From positions 9,916,268 through 9,980,267 of the forward strand of contig NC_067206.1 in NCBI RefSeq assembly GCF_026262505.1: a stretch of DNA of 64,000 nt, given 5' to 3'. This DNA comes from Trichomonas vaginalis G3 (Eukaryota > Parabasalia > Trichomonadida > Trichomonadidae). Position 1 is the first letter of the stretch, and every line of letters begins with the position of its first letter. This document shows, piece after piece, positions 1 to 9,452 of this stretch. Made by a program: the position numbers and the translations under genes. Under the pieces are notes generated by a model. It made no database searches, was not told the DNA's origin, and saw only the letters and a program-made list of their open reading frames with translations.

Positions 1-1693
1 ATAAACTGGATGATGGAGTTAATTTGTTGTCGGAATTTGGTTCTCCTGTTGGATAATAGCCGTCTGTGAAGTACTGACGTGCTAAACCTGCTAATCCGGA
101 TACACTTGCCGCTGATATTGAAGAAGATAAAGACATTGACATCAAAGAAGAGGAAGATGTGTCTCCTGTGTATGTCCCATTTGCTCTGGCACTGATTTCG
201 AACTCGCCATTTGAAATAAGGTCTGGTTTTCTGAAATTAGTTCCAAATGTTGGGCCAGAAGGAGTTGCAATGACATTTTGAGGGTGGTCACCCTTTGTAA
301 AGTTGATGGACGCTGTTCCTAAAGCGATTAAACTGTCGTAATCGGAAGAATTGAAGAGCCATGTTGGAGAATTTTCACTTACATTGCATTCTGTATCATT
401 AAACACTACGTAAAGGGTTGCTTTTGTTGCAGGACTATTTGAACAGGTCTTGTCAACGTAAATTACCCCTTCTTCGTCTGTTTCTGAAATTGGAAGGTTA
501 TAATACTTCTTCAAAGGCGAAGTTGTCTGGTAAGCTGAAAGATTTCCGAGTTGCCTGATCGAGATAACTTGAGTTTCGCCGTTTTGAAGGACATAATTTG
601 TTTCTGATCCAGATTCGAGAGTTGACGAAGGATATGTGGACGTAGCAACTGTCAATGAGTTAATTGATGCTCCTGGGTATTCGATAATCTGATTATTGCC
701 TGCTGAAATGACAAATAAAGTTTCAGGATTATTATAAGCGGCAGTATCATACGAATCGGCATAGTTTATGTTATTTATAACTCCAAAAGGCGCTAAAATG
801 ACTTTGGCGCCTGTTTCATTAGCGGTTGTAATGATATTCGCTGGATCAGGTAATCCTTGAAACGTCATTGCATGAATTTTGCCTTTCGGAAGGAAGCCAG
901 CGTATTGGTTGCTCATGTCGCTGTTGTTTCCTGTATTGCCAACGACGATTCCGGCCATAAATGTTCCATGAGTCATTTCTGTACTTGTAGAAGAGCTGAG
1001 ACTGCTTAATTGTACAACTTTGCGATGGTCTGTGTTTATTGTGGAGTTCGGATATGGCTGATTACTGTCATAAAAGAAAGTATGATTAAAATCAAAGTTT
1101 GAATCAAGAACTCCGACAATTTGGTTCTCACCTGTTAATCCTTTACCTTCAAGTGGTCTTGGAACCATTAAACGTGGATCATCTTCTCCATATTCTAAAT
1201 AATTTAATCCAGACTCGATATAACCAGCTGTATACCTGCTATGGAAGACAGGATCGGTATCACCATAAACATATTGTACATGAGGATCTGAATTAATTCT
1301 TAAAATGTCTTCATCTGAAATTGAATGGCAGTTGTAGTAAGGATATTGATATTCACATGTATCAAATGGCTTCCATTCAGATGGTGCTAAAATATGGTAG
1401 CTATGATATTTCGAAAAAGTAAGATTATAGGACTGTTTGAATTTATCTTTGCTTAAAATAAAGTTATCTGAGTTATACATATCATAAAAAGCATCCTCTT
1501 CGAGATAATAATGATAAATGCCATTGGAATTTCGATTTTTATCATGAAAAACGTGAGGATATTTGTTAACAATATTTTGAGCTTGAAAATCTTGGAGACT
1601 TGATAATACTGTTATAAAATACCATCCATTCTTTGAAGTTTCGTGTAATATTCGAGATTTTTCTTTGAGTGGATGAATATCAAAATACCCCAT
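1..1693 (-). CDS. Subtilisin-like serine peptidase (family S8), C-terminus off the left edge
   Basis: The frame stays open from an ATG at 1693 to the window edge (564 codons), so the gene is partial. S8 landmarks appear in order: the catalytic Asp in GVLDSNFDFNH (about residue 195), the His in MTHGTFMAG (about 240), the oxyanion Asn in VISAGNN (about 332), and a Ser block SSISAASVSGLAGL (about 524). The Ser block keeps the catalytic Ser but departs from the usual GTSMATP. Long spacing between Asp and Ser, with an inserted region after the Asn, fits the trichomonad subtilisin group. No N-terminal signal peptide is visible; about 160 residues of unassigned leader precede the catalytic domain. 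The role, endo-proteolysis at the surface or in vesicles, is inferred from the family. Confidence 0.85.
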   Translation of the reverse strand, partial: MGYFDIHPLKEKSRILHETSKNGWYFITVLSSLQDFQAQNIVNKYPHVFHDKNRNSNGIYHYYLEEDAFYDMYNSDNFILSKDKFKQSYNLTFSKYHSYHILAPSEWKPFDTCEYQYPYYNCHSISDEDILRINSDPHVQYVYGDTDPVFHSRYTAGYIESGLNYLEYGEDDPRLMVPRPLEGKGLTGENQIVGVLDSNFDFNHTFFYDSNQPYPNSTINTDHRKVVQLSSLSSSTSTEMTHGTFMAGIVVGNTGNNSDMSNQYAGFLPKGKIHAMTFQGLPDPANIITTANETGAKVILAPFGVINNINYADSYDTAAYNNPETLFVISAGNNQIIEYPGASINSLTVATSTYPSSTLESGSETNYVLQNGETQVISIRQLGNLSAYQTTSPLKKYYNLPISETDEEGVIYVDKTCSNSPATKATLYVVFNDTECNVSENSPTWLFNSSDYDSLIALGTASINFTKGDHPQNVIATPSGPTFGTNFRKPDLISNGEFEISARANGTYTGDTSSSSLMSMSLSSSISAASVSGLAGLARQYFTDGYYPTGEPNSDNKLTPSSSL

Positions 1694-2342
1694 ATTTTTA
1701 TTGAAAAAACCTAAAAGTGACAAAATTTAAGTCATTGAAAAAATTTGAGGTTTTACAAAAAAACCTTTTTATGTTTTTTGTAAATGACACTACCTAATAG
1801 AGATTATTTGATGTCAATAAATAAAATCTTCACAATTTTTTCTTTCACAAAAAAAATTCAGTGGTTAGAAAAAATTGAGGTTTAATCGTAATATACATAT
1901 ATCATAGTATATAAATCGACATTTTATCTTTTATCAGAAAATTTCATGGGCTAAAAGTTTATTGAAAAATGTGTTTGAAACATAAGGTGAAAAGCTTCGT
2001 AATGAAGAATTGTATCATTTGATTCATAAAGAATTGACATGTTGATTAAGTCAAAGGAACGAGTGGAAAATGAAGAATTATGAAATTACTGTTCTACAAA
2101 ATGAATATAATTCTTAATAAGCATCGTATATTTTTTAATAGTTATTTGATTGATTCTAAAAAAAAACAGCATATCTTATTTTGATGATTGTCATACGAAA
2201 ATGGTTCTGTAATAGTGTGTACAATGTACCCTATATTGAAATCTGCATGCATGTTGAATTATATTCTTGCTTGTTAACAAAAAATGGATAAATCATTAGC
2301 AAATATATAAATTTTATATAAAATACAATTAATATTAAATGA
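1694..2342. other. Intergenic spacer, 649 bp
   Basis: A+T-rich DNA between two genes on the same strand. It should hold the promoter of the peptidase and the 3' end of the cyclase gene. I see no open frame, repeat or RNA gene in it. Confidence 0.5.
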
Positions 2343-5300
2343 TTAGTCTTTCTTCTTCAAATTAACTCTGCAGAATATAGGATTCGAAACGACATAAGTT
2401 GTTTGAACTCCTTTTCCTTTCAAAAATGTATCACCGACCTTTGATATATAGAAATCAGTATCTTTAAGAAGTTCATATGTTGCTTGACTTACGTGAACCT
2501 GATTTGGACTTCCTGTTGATTGTAATCGTGCAGCAACATTAATTGGATCTCCAATGATATCAAATAATGGTTTGTCTGATCCTAAAACACCTGCAATCAC
2601 AGGACCACTTGAGTTAACTCCAATTCTTATGCTTAAATGGCTCTCCAAGCATCTGTTGATGTTGTCGATTTCATCAACAACTTCAAGCGCAAATTTGATA
2701 GTATCTTCTGCATGATGAATTGGTTCGATGTTTGGATGGAACAAACCGCATGCTGCCATATAAATGTCACCAATGAGTTTGATCTTATTCAGCATCTCAT
2801 ATTTTGATGCAATTCTGTCAATTTCTGCAAAGTAAAATGACAAATTTGACATAATATCTTGAGGCGATAAATTCGAAGAATATTCAGAGAATTTGTTGAT
2901 ATCAATGAATATTATTGTTGCAAAAGGAACAGAGAAACTGATATCTGATTCTCCGTTATTGATTCTTACAACAATATCTCTTGGCATGATTTGATATAAC
3001 AACTTCTCACTCTTTGCTTTTTCTATTTCAGCTTCCTTTTTCCTGTCAAGTAATGACTGAACATTTCTCATAATGAAAACAAATGAATTTACAGTATCAG
3101 AATTATAATTCATTCCGATAATGCTGCAATTAACAGGAATACATGAAGAGCAATCATTGATTACAGAATAATTTGCTTCGCTGTATAATGATATCTGTTT
3201 GTTTCTCATCATTTCCATTTTGTTTTTCACATCTTCAACATTATTTTCACATAAAAATGTTGTAATTGATTGACCTAATATTTGCTCTGGATTGTATCCC
3301 AATAATGTATTAACGGCATAATTAGTAACTTCAACAATTCCATATGCATTAGTAAGGAATATTGCTTCATGAGCGTTCTTAATAATTGATGCTTCGAGAG
3401 TCAATTTCTCTCCATATAAATATTCTTTTTCTTTCAAAAATACTCTGCTGAAATCTTTGTTGTTTAAGAGAGCATATGGATTAAATCTCTTGATAACAAA
3501 TAAAGCAGCTCTATATGAAGATGCTCTTGAATGGAAATACATGTATTGCAGAATGCAATAAATAATTAAACCTGCAATTATTAATGATGAAATGATGATT
3601 GATTGTCTTTGCATATTTGACCATTGGACATCACTTAGTTCAATTATTCGATCTGAGCAATTCATTATCTTGTTAAACATATGATAATTCATTAAGAATA
3701 ATGCATTTGCAGCTTCTTCTCTATCGAAATTCCTGAAGTACATCATATCAGTGATTATATTCATAACATATTTGTTATAAATTGATAGCATATTGTGAAT
3801 GCATAAATACTGATAATATTCTGGTTGATTTTCAATATCATCTGGCATTTCTTCATTCTTTATATTCAGTTCATCTAAAATTGGGTCAAAATATAAACAA
3901 GGAGATGAAGTATTTGTTCCATTAATCAACGCAAAATCAGCATTTGTAAGTAGCTGCATTAGAAATCCTGCCAATTTAATGAATTGTATATGAAATTCTA
4001 TTGAATGATATGTATCTGGAACTTCTTTCATTATAATAATATTTGCAAGAGCATTCAATGATTCAGCTGATAAAGATAATCTATTTGCAGCATGTTCATT
4101 CCATTCATCCAATTTAATAAGATTATTTGTTGTTCCATGAGCAGATATAACTGATATCATAATTACACCGATATAACAAAATGCCCAGACAGTTAAAGCA
4201 AATAAAATCATTGCATTCTTACTTGTTCTCTTTAGCATATCTCCATAAGACATCGAATCATCTCTTTTTTCAACAGAGATTGACTCTTTAGCTTCACTTT
4301 TTGCTTCTAGTGAAAATGATTTAATTATAGTTTTTAAGTTCTTTTCGTCTTTGACTGTCATTATATGAATTACAATTGTAGGGATAAAGATTCCTGTTAA
4401 TGTCACAACAATGATTGTTATTACAGCAACTTTCAGAACAAACTTGATTTTTTCAGCTCCATTCTTTTGGTTTAAGCTGAAATCATCATAAAGATTTGTT
4501 GATTGTGTTAACAAACTCATGAAATTATTTGCAATTTCACAAGCATCTGGTTCATAATTTAAATAGAAAAGCATTGGCATTCCTGCGATTCTTCTTTGAT
4601 TTACAACTGATAGGGAAACAATTGATGCCAAAGATGTTGTTGATGTTTGATTAACTGCACAATATTGTTCAAATATTGTTAATTGTGATGATGGTTTAAA
4701 AAGAATCTTCAACATTTCTTGATAATTATCTCCTTTATCGTCTGCATCTGATACATGATGGAGAAGAGTGTTGAAATTTGATGTAGCCTCTGACGAAAAG
4801 TTCAAAATTTGGTCTGTAAATCTGTCAACTTCAAAATTAACAACTGGATTAGTATGAACAGATATGTTCTTGAATTCAGAAAACTTATTTAGATAATATG
4901 TAATCTTTCCATGCTCCTTAAAATATTGACTGAAAATGCAGACATTTGATAAAGCAATGTAGTATCTTGTTTTTGCAAGATATCTAAGATGCGTCATCTC
5001 ATGGATATGATGTCGAATTAGATTGATATAAATTAAATAAACTGCAAGTGACGCTGCTATCAAATAAAACAAAATAAAAATAGTTATGTATTTGATCATA
5101 TTAATAGAGAATGGTAATCTATTCTCAAGTAATCTATGTAAAGCTAATCTCGTTCTAGGCATTCTCATTATGTTTCTTGCAATGTATTCTTCTGTATCTG
5201 AATCTAGTTCAATTTCTTCTGATGCATGTATTATTCTGCTTGAGTTAGTTGAATTCTTTGATGATTCTCCGTGTTGTTTGTTATTTTTATCATTAACTGA

Positions 5301-7037
5301 ACTCTTTATAATCTTTCCTCTTGTATTTATTATCTTGTTTTTAAGATACTGCGGAAATATCTTTACAAATGACTTAAAACATTTATCTGATACATTATAT
5401 TTTCCAGATTCAATAAGCATTTGCTTGTTTTTAATGAAAATTGTTTCATGAAAATGGCATTCAACTTCCAACAAATACTTCGTGTATTCTTCACACATTT
5501 TTGCACTGTTCGGAAAGTTATTTAATGCTTCATTCCATAATGCTCTTGTTCTAGAACACATTGATGCTAAATGTTCTAAATATTGATGGTCAAACTCTCC
5601 ATCAATTCCAAATTTTGCCAAAACTTCACTTTGTCTTGTAAGATTCTTCAGTTCGAGTAGTTTCAGTTTTGTTTGTGTACTCTCTGTGAAATGCCTCAAT
5701 GATCTAATCATTGCTGTTTGAAATAGTAAAAATTTTGATTTGAAATGAAGTTTTCTGTTTTGTTTTAATTGTTTTTCAAATCTATTTTGTAAACTTGTTT
5801 CACATGGAAAGAAAGCAATGCATAAAATACATAATGTTAATGCTCTCTCAGTTTGATAACGTGCAGCTATATAATTTATTAATGTCATGTTGTAAAAGCA
5901 AGGACAAGCGTATCTAAAAGATAATCTTAGGTAAAGTAATGCTTTCGATTCATTCTTGTCAAGTTGTAACTCATCATAATATTCATTTGCTTTTTCTTGA
6001 TCAAGGAATGTCAAGCTCATTGCTTTTTTGATTTTATGTATTCTTATGAACAAGAAAATCGAAGAAATTACAGTAAAAACAATGATGATAAACGGTGCTC
6101 CATAGACGATGAATCTATAATGAATTTGAGGAAAGAAATGAACAATAATCATCATTACATTTGTGTAAAGATTTCCGCATGCAAATCCTAATGCGCTGCA
6201 ATTTATAAAAGCATTCACGAAAAAGATATCTCTCAAAACTTTGTAAATGATGTAAAAATAAACTCCACAATTTCCTGCAATTGCAATAAGTGTCGACCAG
6301 TTCTCAAAGTAGTAAAGAATGAAGTATAGAATCGTCGCAACATGCAAAGCAATCGCAAGAACAACAATGTGCGTTGAATCGAAACTTAAAAGCATTGATT
6401 GTTTGATGAAGAGTGAAGTTGATTCTAAATGTTGAACAATAAGGAAGCAAGACAGTAAATAAAGTTCATTAAGTACACCTCCGATGAATGATATTATTAT
6501 TAATGGTCGTTTTGATCCTGCCGCAATTTTCAAGAACAATTCGCCTGTTGCAATTAAATTAACGAATAAAACAGCAACTGAAAATGCGTCAAAATAGAAT
6601 TTGAATGGCGTATTAAAGGAATTGATGAATTTGCGTTGATATTTGTAATATAAAGTCTGTACTTTGGTGATAACCAATGATAAAACATTCAAAACAAAGA
6701 GAATTCCAATAATAATGGCATAATTATAATCTTTTGAATCGTCTGACTTCCAAAATGCAATGCGTTTCAGCCAATAGATTGATTTATTATGGTTAACTTT
6801 TTCCCAATATGGTTGCCAAGGCCATGCTGACATGATTAACACCTGGTAAAAGAATAAAGCAATCAGCAAGCTCTGAGTTATAGGATAGGCCTCGGAATTT
6901 TGGAATATATTGACCCACATTGGAAATTTTTCTTCAATTGAAGAGGCTGAATTCAACATGAATGGTGATTTGCTTGATGACTCACCTGTTGTAGATGTCT
7001 GCCCATGGCCATGCTGCAGTACCTCTTCTGATGTCAT
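2343..7037 (-). CDS. Multi-pass membrane adenylyl cyclase with PAS and class III cyclase domains
   Basis: Predicted to make cAMP from ATP at a membrane. The ATG at 7037 directly follows an in-frame TAG, which fixes the start. A cluster of hydrophobic segments lies within residues 55-350, with further ones near 650-680, 865-895, 945-970 and 1146-1170. A PAS-like domain (about 1219-1320, NAYGIVEVTNYAVNTLLGY) precedes a class III cyclase domain (about 1340-1550). Both metal Asp positions are present (FIDINKF, about 1379; LIGDIYM, about 1418), as are the transition-state Asn and Arg in INVAARL (about 1495). The base-selecting residues read Lys (KIKLIGD) and Asp (FDIIGD), the adenylyl rather than guanylyl pair. 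This architecture is a large trichomonad family. Sensing of an extracellular cue is inference. Confidence 0.9.
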   Translation of the reverse strand: MTSEEVLQHGHGQTSTTGESSSKSPFMLNSASSIEEKFPMWVNIFQNSEAYPITQSLLIALFFYQVLIMSAWPWQPYWEKVNHNKSIYWLKRIAFWKSDDSKDYNYAIIIGILFVLNVLSLVITKVQTLYYKYQRKFINSFNTPFKFYFDAFSVAVLFVNLIATGELFLKIAAGSKRPLIIISFIGGVLNELYLLSCFLIVQHLESTSLFIKQSMLLSFDSTHIVVLAIALHVATILYFILYYFENWSTLIAIAGNCGVYFYIIYKVLRDIFFVNAFINCSALGFACGNLYTNVMMIIVHFFPQIHYRFIVYGAPFIIIVFTVISSIFLFIRIHKIKKAMSLTFLDQEKANEYYDELQLDKNESKALLYLRLSFRYACPCFYNMTLINYIAARYQTERALTLCILCIAFFPCETSLQNRFEKQLKQNRKLHFKSKFLLFQTAMIRSLRHFTESTQTKLKLLELKNLTRQSEVLAKFGIDGEFDHQYLEHLASMCSRTRALWNEALNNFPNSAKMCEEYTKYLLEVECHFHETIFIKNKQMLIESGKYNVSDKCFKSFVKIFPQYLKNKIINTRGKIIKSSVNDKNNKQHGESSKNSTNSSRIIHASEEIELDSDTEEYIARNIMRMPRTRLALHRLLENRLPFSINMIKYITIFILFYLIAASLAVYLIYINLIRHHIHEMTHLRYLAKTRYYIALSNVCIFSQYFKEHGKITYYLNKFSEFKNISVHTNPVVNFEVDRFTDQILNFSSEATSNFNTLLHHVSDADDKGDNYQEMLKILFKPSSQLTIFEQYCAVNQTSTTSLASIVSLSVVNQRRIAGMPMLFYLNYEPDACEIANNFMSLLTQSTNLYDDFSLNQKNGAEKIKFVLKVAVITIIVVTLTGIFIPTIVIHIMTVKDEKNLKTIIKSFSLEAKSEAKESISVEKRDDSMSYGDMLKRTSKNAMILFALTVWAFCYIGVIMISVISAHGTTNNLIKLDEWNEHAANRLSLSAESLNALANIIIMKEVPDTYHSIEFHIQFIKLAGFLMQLLTNADFALINGTNTSSPCLYFDPILDELNIKNEEMPDDIENQPEYYQYLCIHNMLSIYNKYVMNIITDMMYFRNFDREEAANALFLMNYHMFNKIMNCSDRIIELSDVQWSNMQRQSIIISSLIIAGLIIYCILQYMYFHSRASSYRAALFVIKRFNPYALLNNKDFSRVFLKEKEYLYGEKLTLEASIIKNAHEAIFLTNAYGIVEVTNYAVNTLLGYNPEQILGQSITTFLCENNVEDVKNKMEMMRNKQISLYSEANYSVINDCSSCIPVNCSIIGMNYNSDTVNSFVFIMRNVQSLLDRKKEAEIEKAKSEKLLYQIMPRDIVVRINNGESDISFSVPFATIIFIDINKFSEYSSNLSPQDIMSNLSFYFAEIDRIASKYEMLNKIKLIGDIYMAACGLFHPNIEPIHHAEDTIKFALEVVDEIDNINRCLESHLSIRIGVNSSGPVIAGVLGSDKPLFDIIGDPINVAARLQSTGSPNQVHVSQATYELLKDTDFYISKVGDTFLKGKGVQTTYVVSNPIFCRVNLKKKD

Positions 7038-7633
7038 CTAAAACTTTACACCAAATTCAATTAAAAAACGGAAAAGATTTATATTGAAATTTCTAAGATT
7101 GAAAAAAATAATCAATTCAAAAGTGATTATTTTTCTAATGAGGAAATTGTTCAATATTGAAATAAGTAAAAAAGCAGATGATTCCAATATTTTGAATTTT
7201 TTGATTGCCTTTTCAAAATTTTGAATCATCCAAAAATTTATTGAATTTAATGCGAAGATATCTAAAGGTATCTTTGCATGACTCGGGACAACATTAAAAA
7301 TTCTTAGACCGTAAATGTTTCCATTGAAAATGATTGCAATTTTGATTTCAAAAATGTCTACAGAAAAATTGTATAAAAAATAAAATTATCAAAAATTGAA
7401 TAGCCGAAAATGCGTAAGGATCTAATAGTCATTATTTGTAACATGTATAACTTCTAATTAATATAGTCTGTAGATTATTGATTAAAATTCTCAACGATTT
7501 TTCCCAGCGTGTTTTGTAAAATGAATCTATATCCTATAATATAATAAGTTTCTTTGCGAATGCGGAAAAAATGCATTAAATTTTTTGAAATGATTGAAAA
7601 CAATCCGATAAGTTTATTAAACAGATTAAAATA
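7038..7633. other. Intergenic spacer, 596 bp
   Basis: A+T-rich DNA upstream of the cyclase gene. A 63-codon open frame here ends at the TAG touching the cyclase ATG; its composition looks random, so I do not call it. Nothing else is visible. Confidence 0.4.
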
Positions 7634-8071
7634 TCAGTCTGCTTGGCTTTGACTATTAGATTGAAAAGAATTTGGTGGTTCAGTATCACTCCATAAATGT
7701 TGTGGGAATAAACTCGGTGAAAGTGGAGCTCCGAACTCATTTATCATCTCATTCTGCACAGCTTCATATAGTGATTTAATATCAGCGAGAGAAAATCTTA
7801 AAAGGAAGTGATCAGGAAATTGAAAATAAACTAAAATTTCATTTAGTTGATGTATTTTAACGAAGTTGACTAGTTTTTCTTTTGTTTCTTCTAAAATGTT
7901 TGGTTCGGGTTCATCAAATGATTCTTCTTCATGTCTTTCGATCGGAATTTGCGGTTCTGGCTCTGGTGGTTTCTCAATGTATTCGAATAATGTTCTTTGT
8001 CCTTTAGATGATTCTGGTTTACGGGAGTTTCTCTTCGAACCCTTTTTAGGTCCTCTTTTTCGCCCCCTCAA
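7634..8071 (-). CDS. Unrecognised small protein with basic N-terminus and a PCNA-box-like motif
   Basis: I do not recognise the family. The N-terminus is strongly basic (RGRKRGPKKGSKRNSRKP), a possible DNA-binding or nuclear-import tail, followed by QRTLFEYIEKP, which resembles a PCNA-interacting box, then an acidic Pro/Glu linker and a helical C-terminal half ending in Ser/Gln. The frame at 8071 begins with TTG; no in-frame ATG lies between it and the stop at about 8105-8107. The start is therefore uncertain: a sequence error or slip in the G-run at 8062-8067, or a spliced first exon, could explain it. No trichomonad intron ends were recognised. It is divergent from the gene at 8197, so the two probably share a promoter region. 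Confidence 0.5.
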   Translation of the reverse strand: MRGRKRGPKKGSKRNSRKPESSKGQRTLFEYIEKPPEPEPQIPIERHEEESFDEPEPNILEETKEKLVNFVKIHQLNEILVYFQFPDHFLLRFSLADIKSLYEAVQNEMINEFGAPLSPSLFPQHLWSDTEPPNSFQSNSQSQAD

Positions 8072-8188
8072 TGATAAAAAATAGATTATTAATTGTTTGC
8101 TCCTTCATTTTATTATTCTTACCCAGAAACTATCTTAAATATTTTGTTTATTTTGATAATCTTGTTAAAATTGTTGACGTTTATTAAT

Positions 8189-8195
8189 TCATTTT
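8189..8195 (+). promoter_or_regulatory. Trichomonad initiator (Inr) for the 8197 gene
   Basis: TCATTTT lies one base before the ATG at 8197. It matches the known parabasalid Inr (TCA followed by pyrimidine and T/A), where transcription starts at the A, giving a very short 5' leader. It supports 8197 as the true start. Confidence 0.6.
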
Positions 8196-8196
8196 A

Positions 8197-9069
8197 ATGT
8201 CTATTATTTCTAATTTGCAAGCATTGTCTCAGTATTATGCTCTTGTTGAGTCAGAGCTTGATCGGAAGTTGTACAGAGTGAAAAGGCATTCAAAAAAACT
8301 TCATCAAATTTATGAAGCGATTAAACCAAAAGAAGTCGTGAAAAAACAAGAACCCAAAGATGATTTATTGGTTAAACAAACACTTGCGAAGCTTACAGGT
8401 GAAGAATTACCAGAAGTCAAAGAAGAAAAAGTAGAAATTACAAATTATGACTTGTTTAAACAAGAATTAGCTAAATTTAAACAAAGTCCTGCACTGTTTC
8501 GAAGCAAAATCTCTGAGAAATTCGTAAATCAGCTATATCAAATTTCGAAGCCTACGACAGTACATGTTCAGACAAGGATTATTGAAAACCTCGATTATAT
8601 TATACAAGAATTGCAGCAATTACATAAAGAAAATACTGCAGATGCTCATTCAGTATATAAATATCAATTAATGAGAAACTGTGTTAACACTGTAATAGCA
8701 AAATATAAGCAAATATGTGAAGATTATCAAGCTACAAAGCAAGTTGATGAGCTATTCCCTGAGTCTCCATATACAAACAAGGAAGAAGATCAAGATAAAG
8801 AATCAGAATATGAAAATGATATATTCTCTTCACCTTCTGTTGCTAGAAAAGACTTAGCTCGTCTTTACAGTGTTAGAAATGATGCACGTCTAGCTGTTAT
8901 GAAGTACAGGCTTCAAAGGAGAGGCTCTCAAATTTTAATTCCTTTAATCAATCCAAATCCACAGAATATTGAAGAAGCACGAGACTCTTGTATAGCAGCT
9001 AAGATTGCTACAAGTCTTGTTTCTCAACCAAATAAGAATTGGTTGATTGTCTATAATCAAGAAGAATAA
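8197..9069 (+). CDS. Unrecognised helical protein, 290 residues
   Basis: No family recognised. The start is supported by an initiator motif directly upstream. The N-terminal half is rich in Lys, Gln and Glu with long helical stretches (residues 1-150), suggesting a coiled or alpha-helical scaffold. An acidic linker follows (about 195-210, KEEDQDKESEYENDIF), then a compact basic segment and a hydrophobic C-terminal stretch (LIPLINPNPQN, NWLIVYN). No signal peptide, membrane segment or catalytic motif is visible. It is the only plus-strand host gene in the left block and is divergent from the basic protein gene at 7634-8071. Codon use looks like that of the neighbours. A cytoplasmic or nuclear structural role is a guess. 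Confidence 0.7.
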   Translation: MSIISNLQALSQYYALVESELDRKLYRVKRHSKKLHQIYEAIKPKEVVKKQEPKDDLLVKQTLAKLTGEELPEVKEEKVEITNYDLFKQELAKFKQSPALFRSKISEKFVNQLYQISKPTTVHVQTRIIENLDYIIQELQQLHKENTADAHSVYKYQLMRNCVNTVIAKYKQICEDYQATKQVDELFPESPYTNKEEDQDKESEYENDIFSSPSVARKDLARLYSVRNDARLAVMKYRLQRRGSQILIPLINPNPQNIEEARDSCIAAKIATSLVSQPNKNWLIVYNQEE

Positions 9070-9452
9070 TCTGTTTTGTTTGTGTATAAATACTACTAAA
9101 TATGTTTATAAATTACCTGAACTATAGCTATTTAACTTATTTTATGTTTAATTAACTAATTTTACATTCGAAGTTTAGCATTAAGGTAAAACCAAATGGG
9201 AAATATATATTTAATTTGAAATGGTTATCAAATTCAATAAAACAAAGAAGAATATTGGGAATAAACTTATTTGACATGAAGTTTTGGTGATTTATAGTAT
9301 CAAAAACTTCTAAATTCCTATAATCAAGATCAATTGCAAAGAGAAATTAGTAATAATTTCTGAAATTCAAAAATCAAATTTTGATATTTACATGTTTTAT
9401 AGATTAGAGTTAAAAATAATTCGATGAAATTAAAAAGATAAATTGTATTTTT
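9070..9452. other. Intergenic spacer between convergent genes
   Basis: 383 bp of A+T-rich DNA between the 3' ends of two convergent genes. It presumably holds both polyadenylation signals. Nothing else is visible. Confidence 0.4.

Noticed and set aside
5086-5451. 121-codon plus-strand frame inside the cyclase gene
   Set aside because: Antisense shadow of transmembrane and linker coding sequence; hydrophobic by complementarity.
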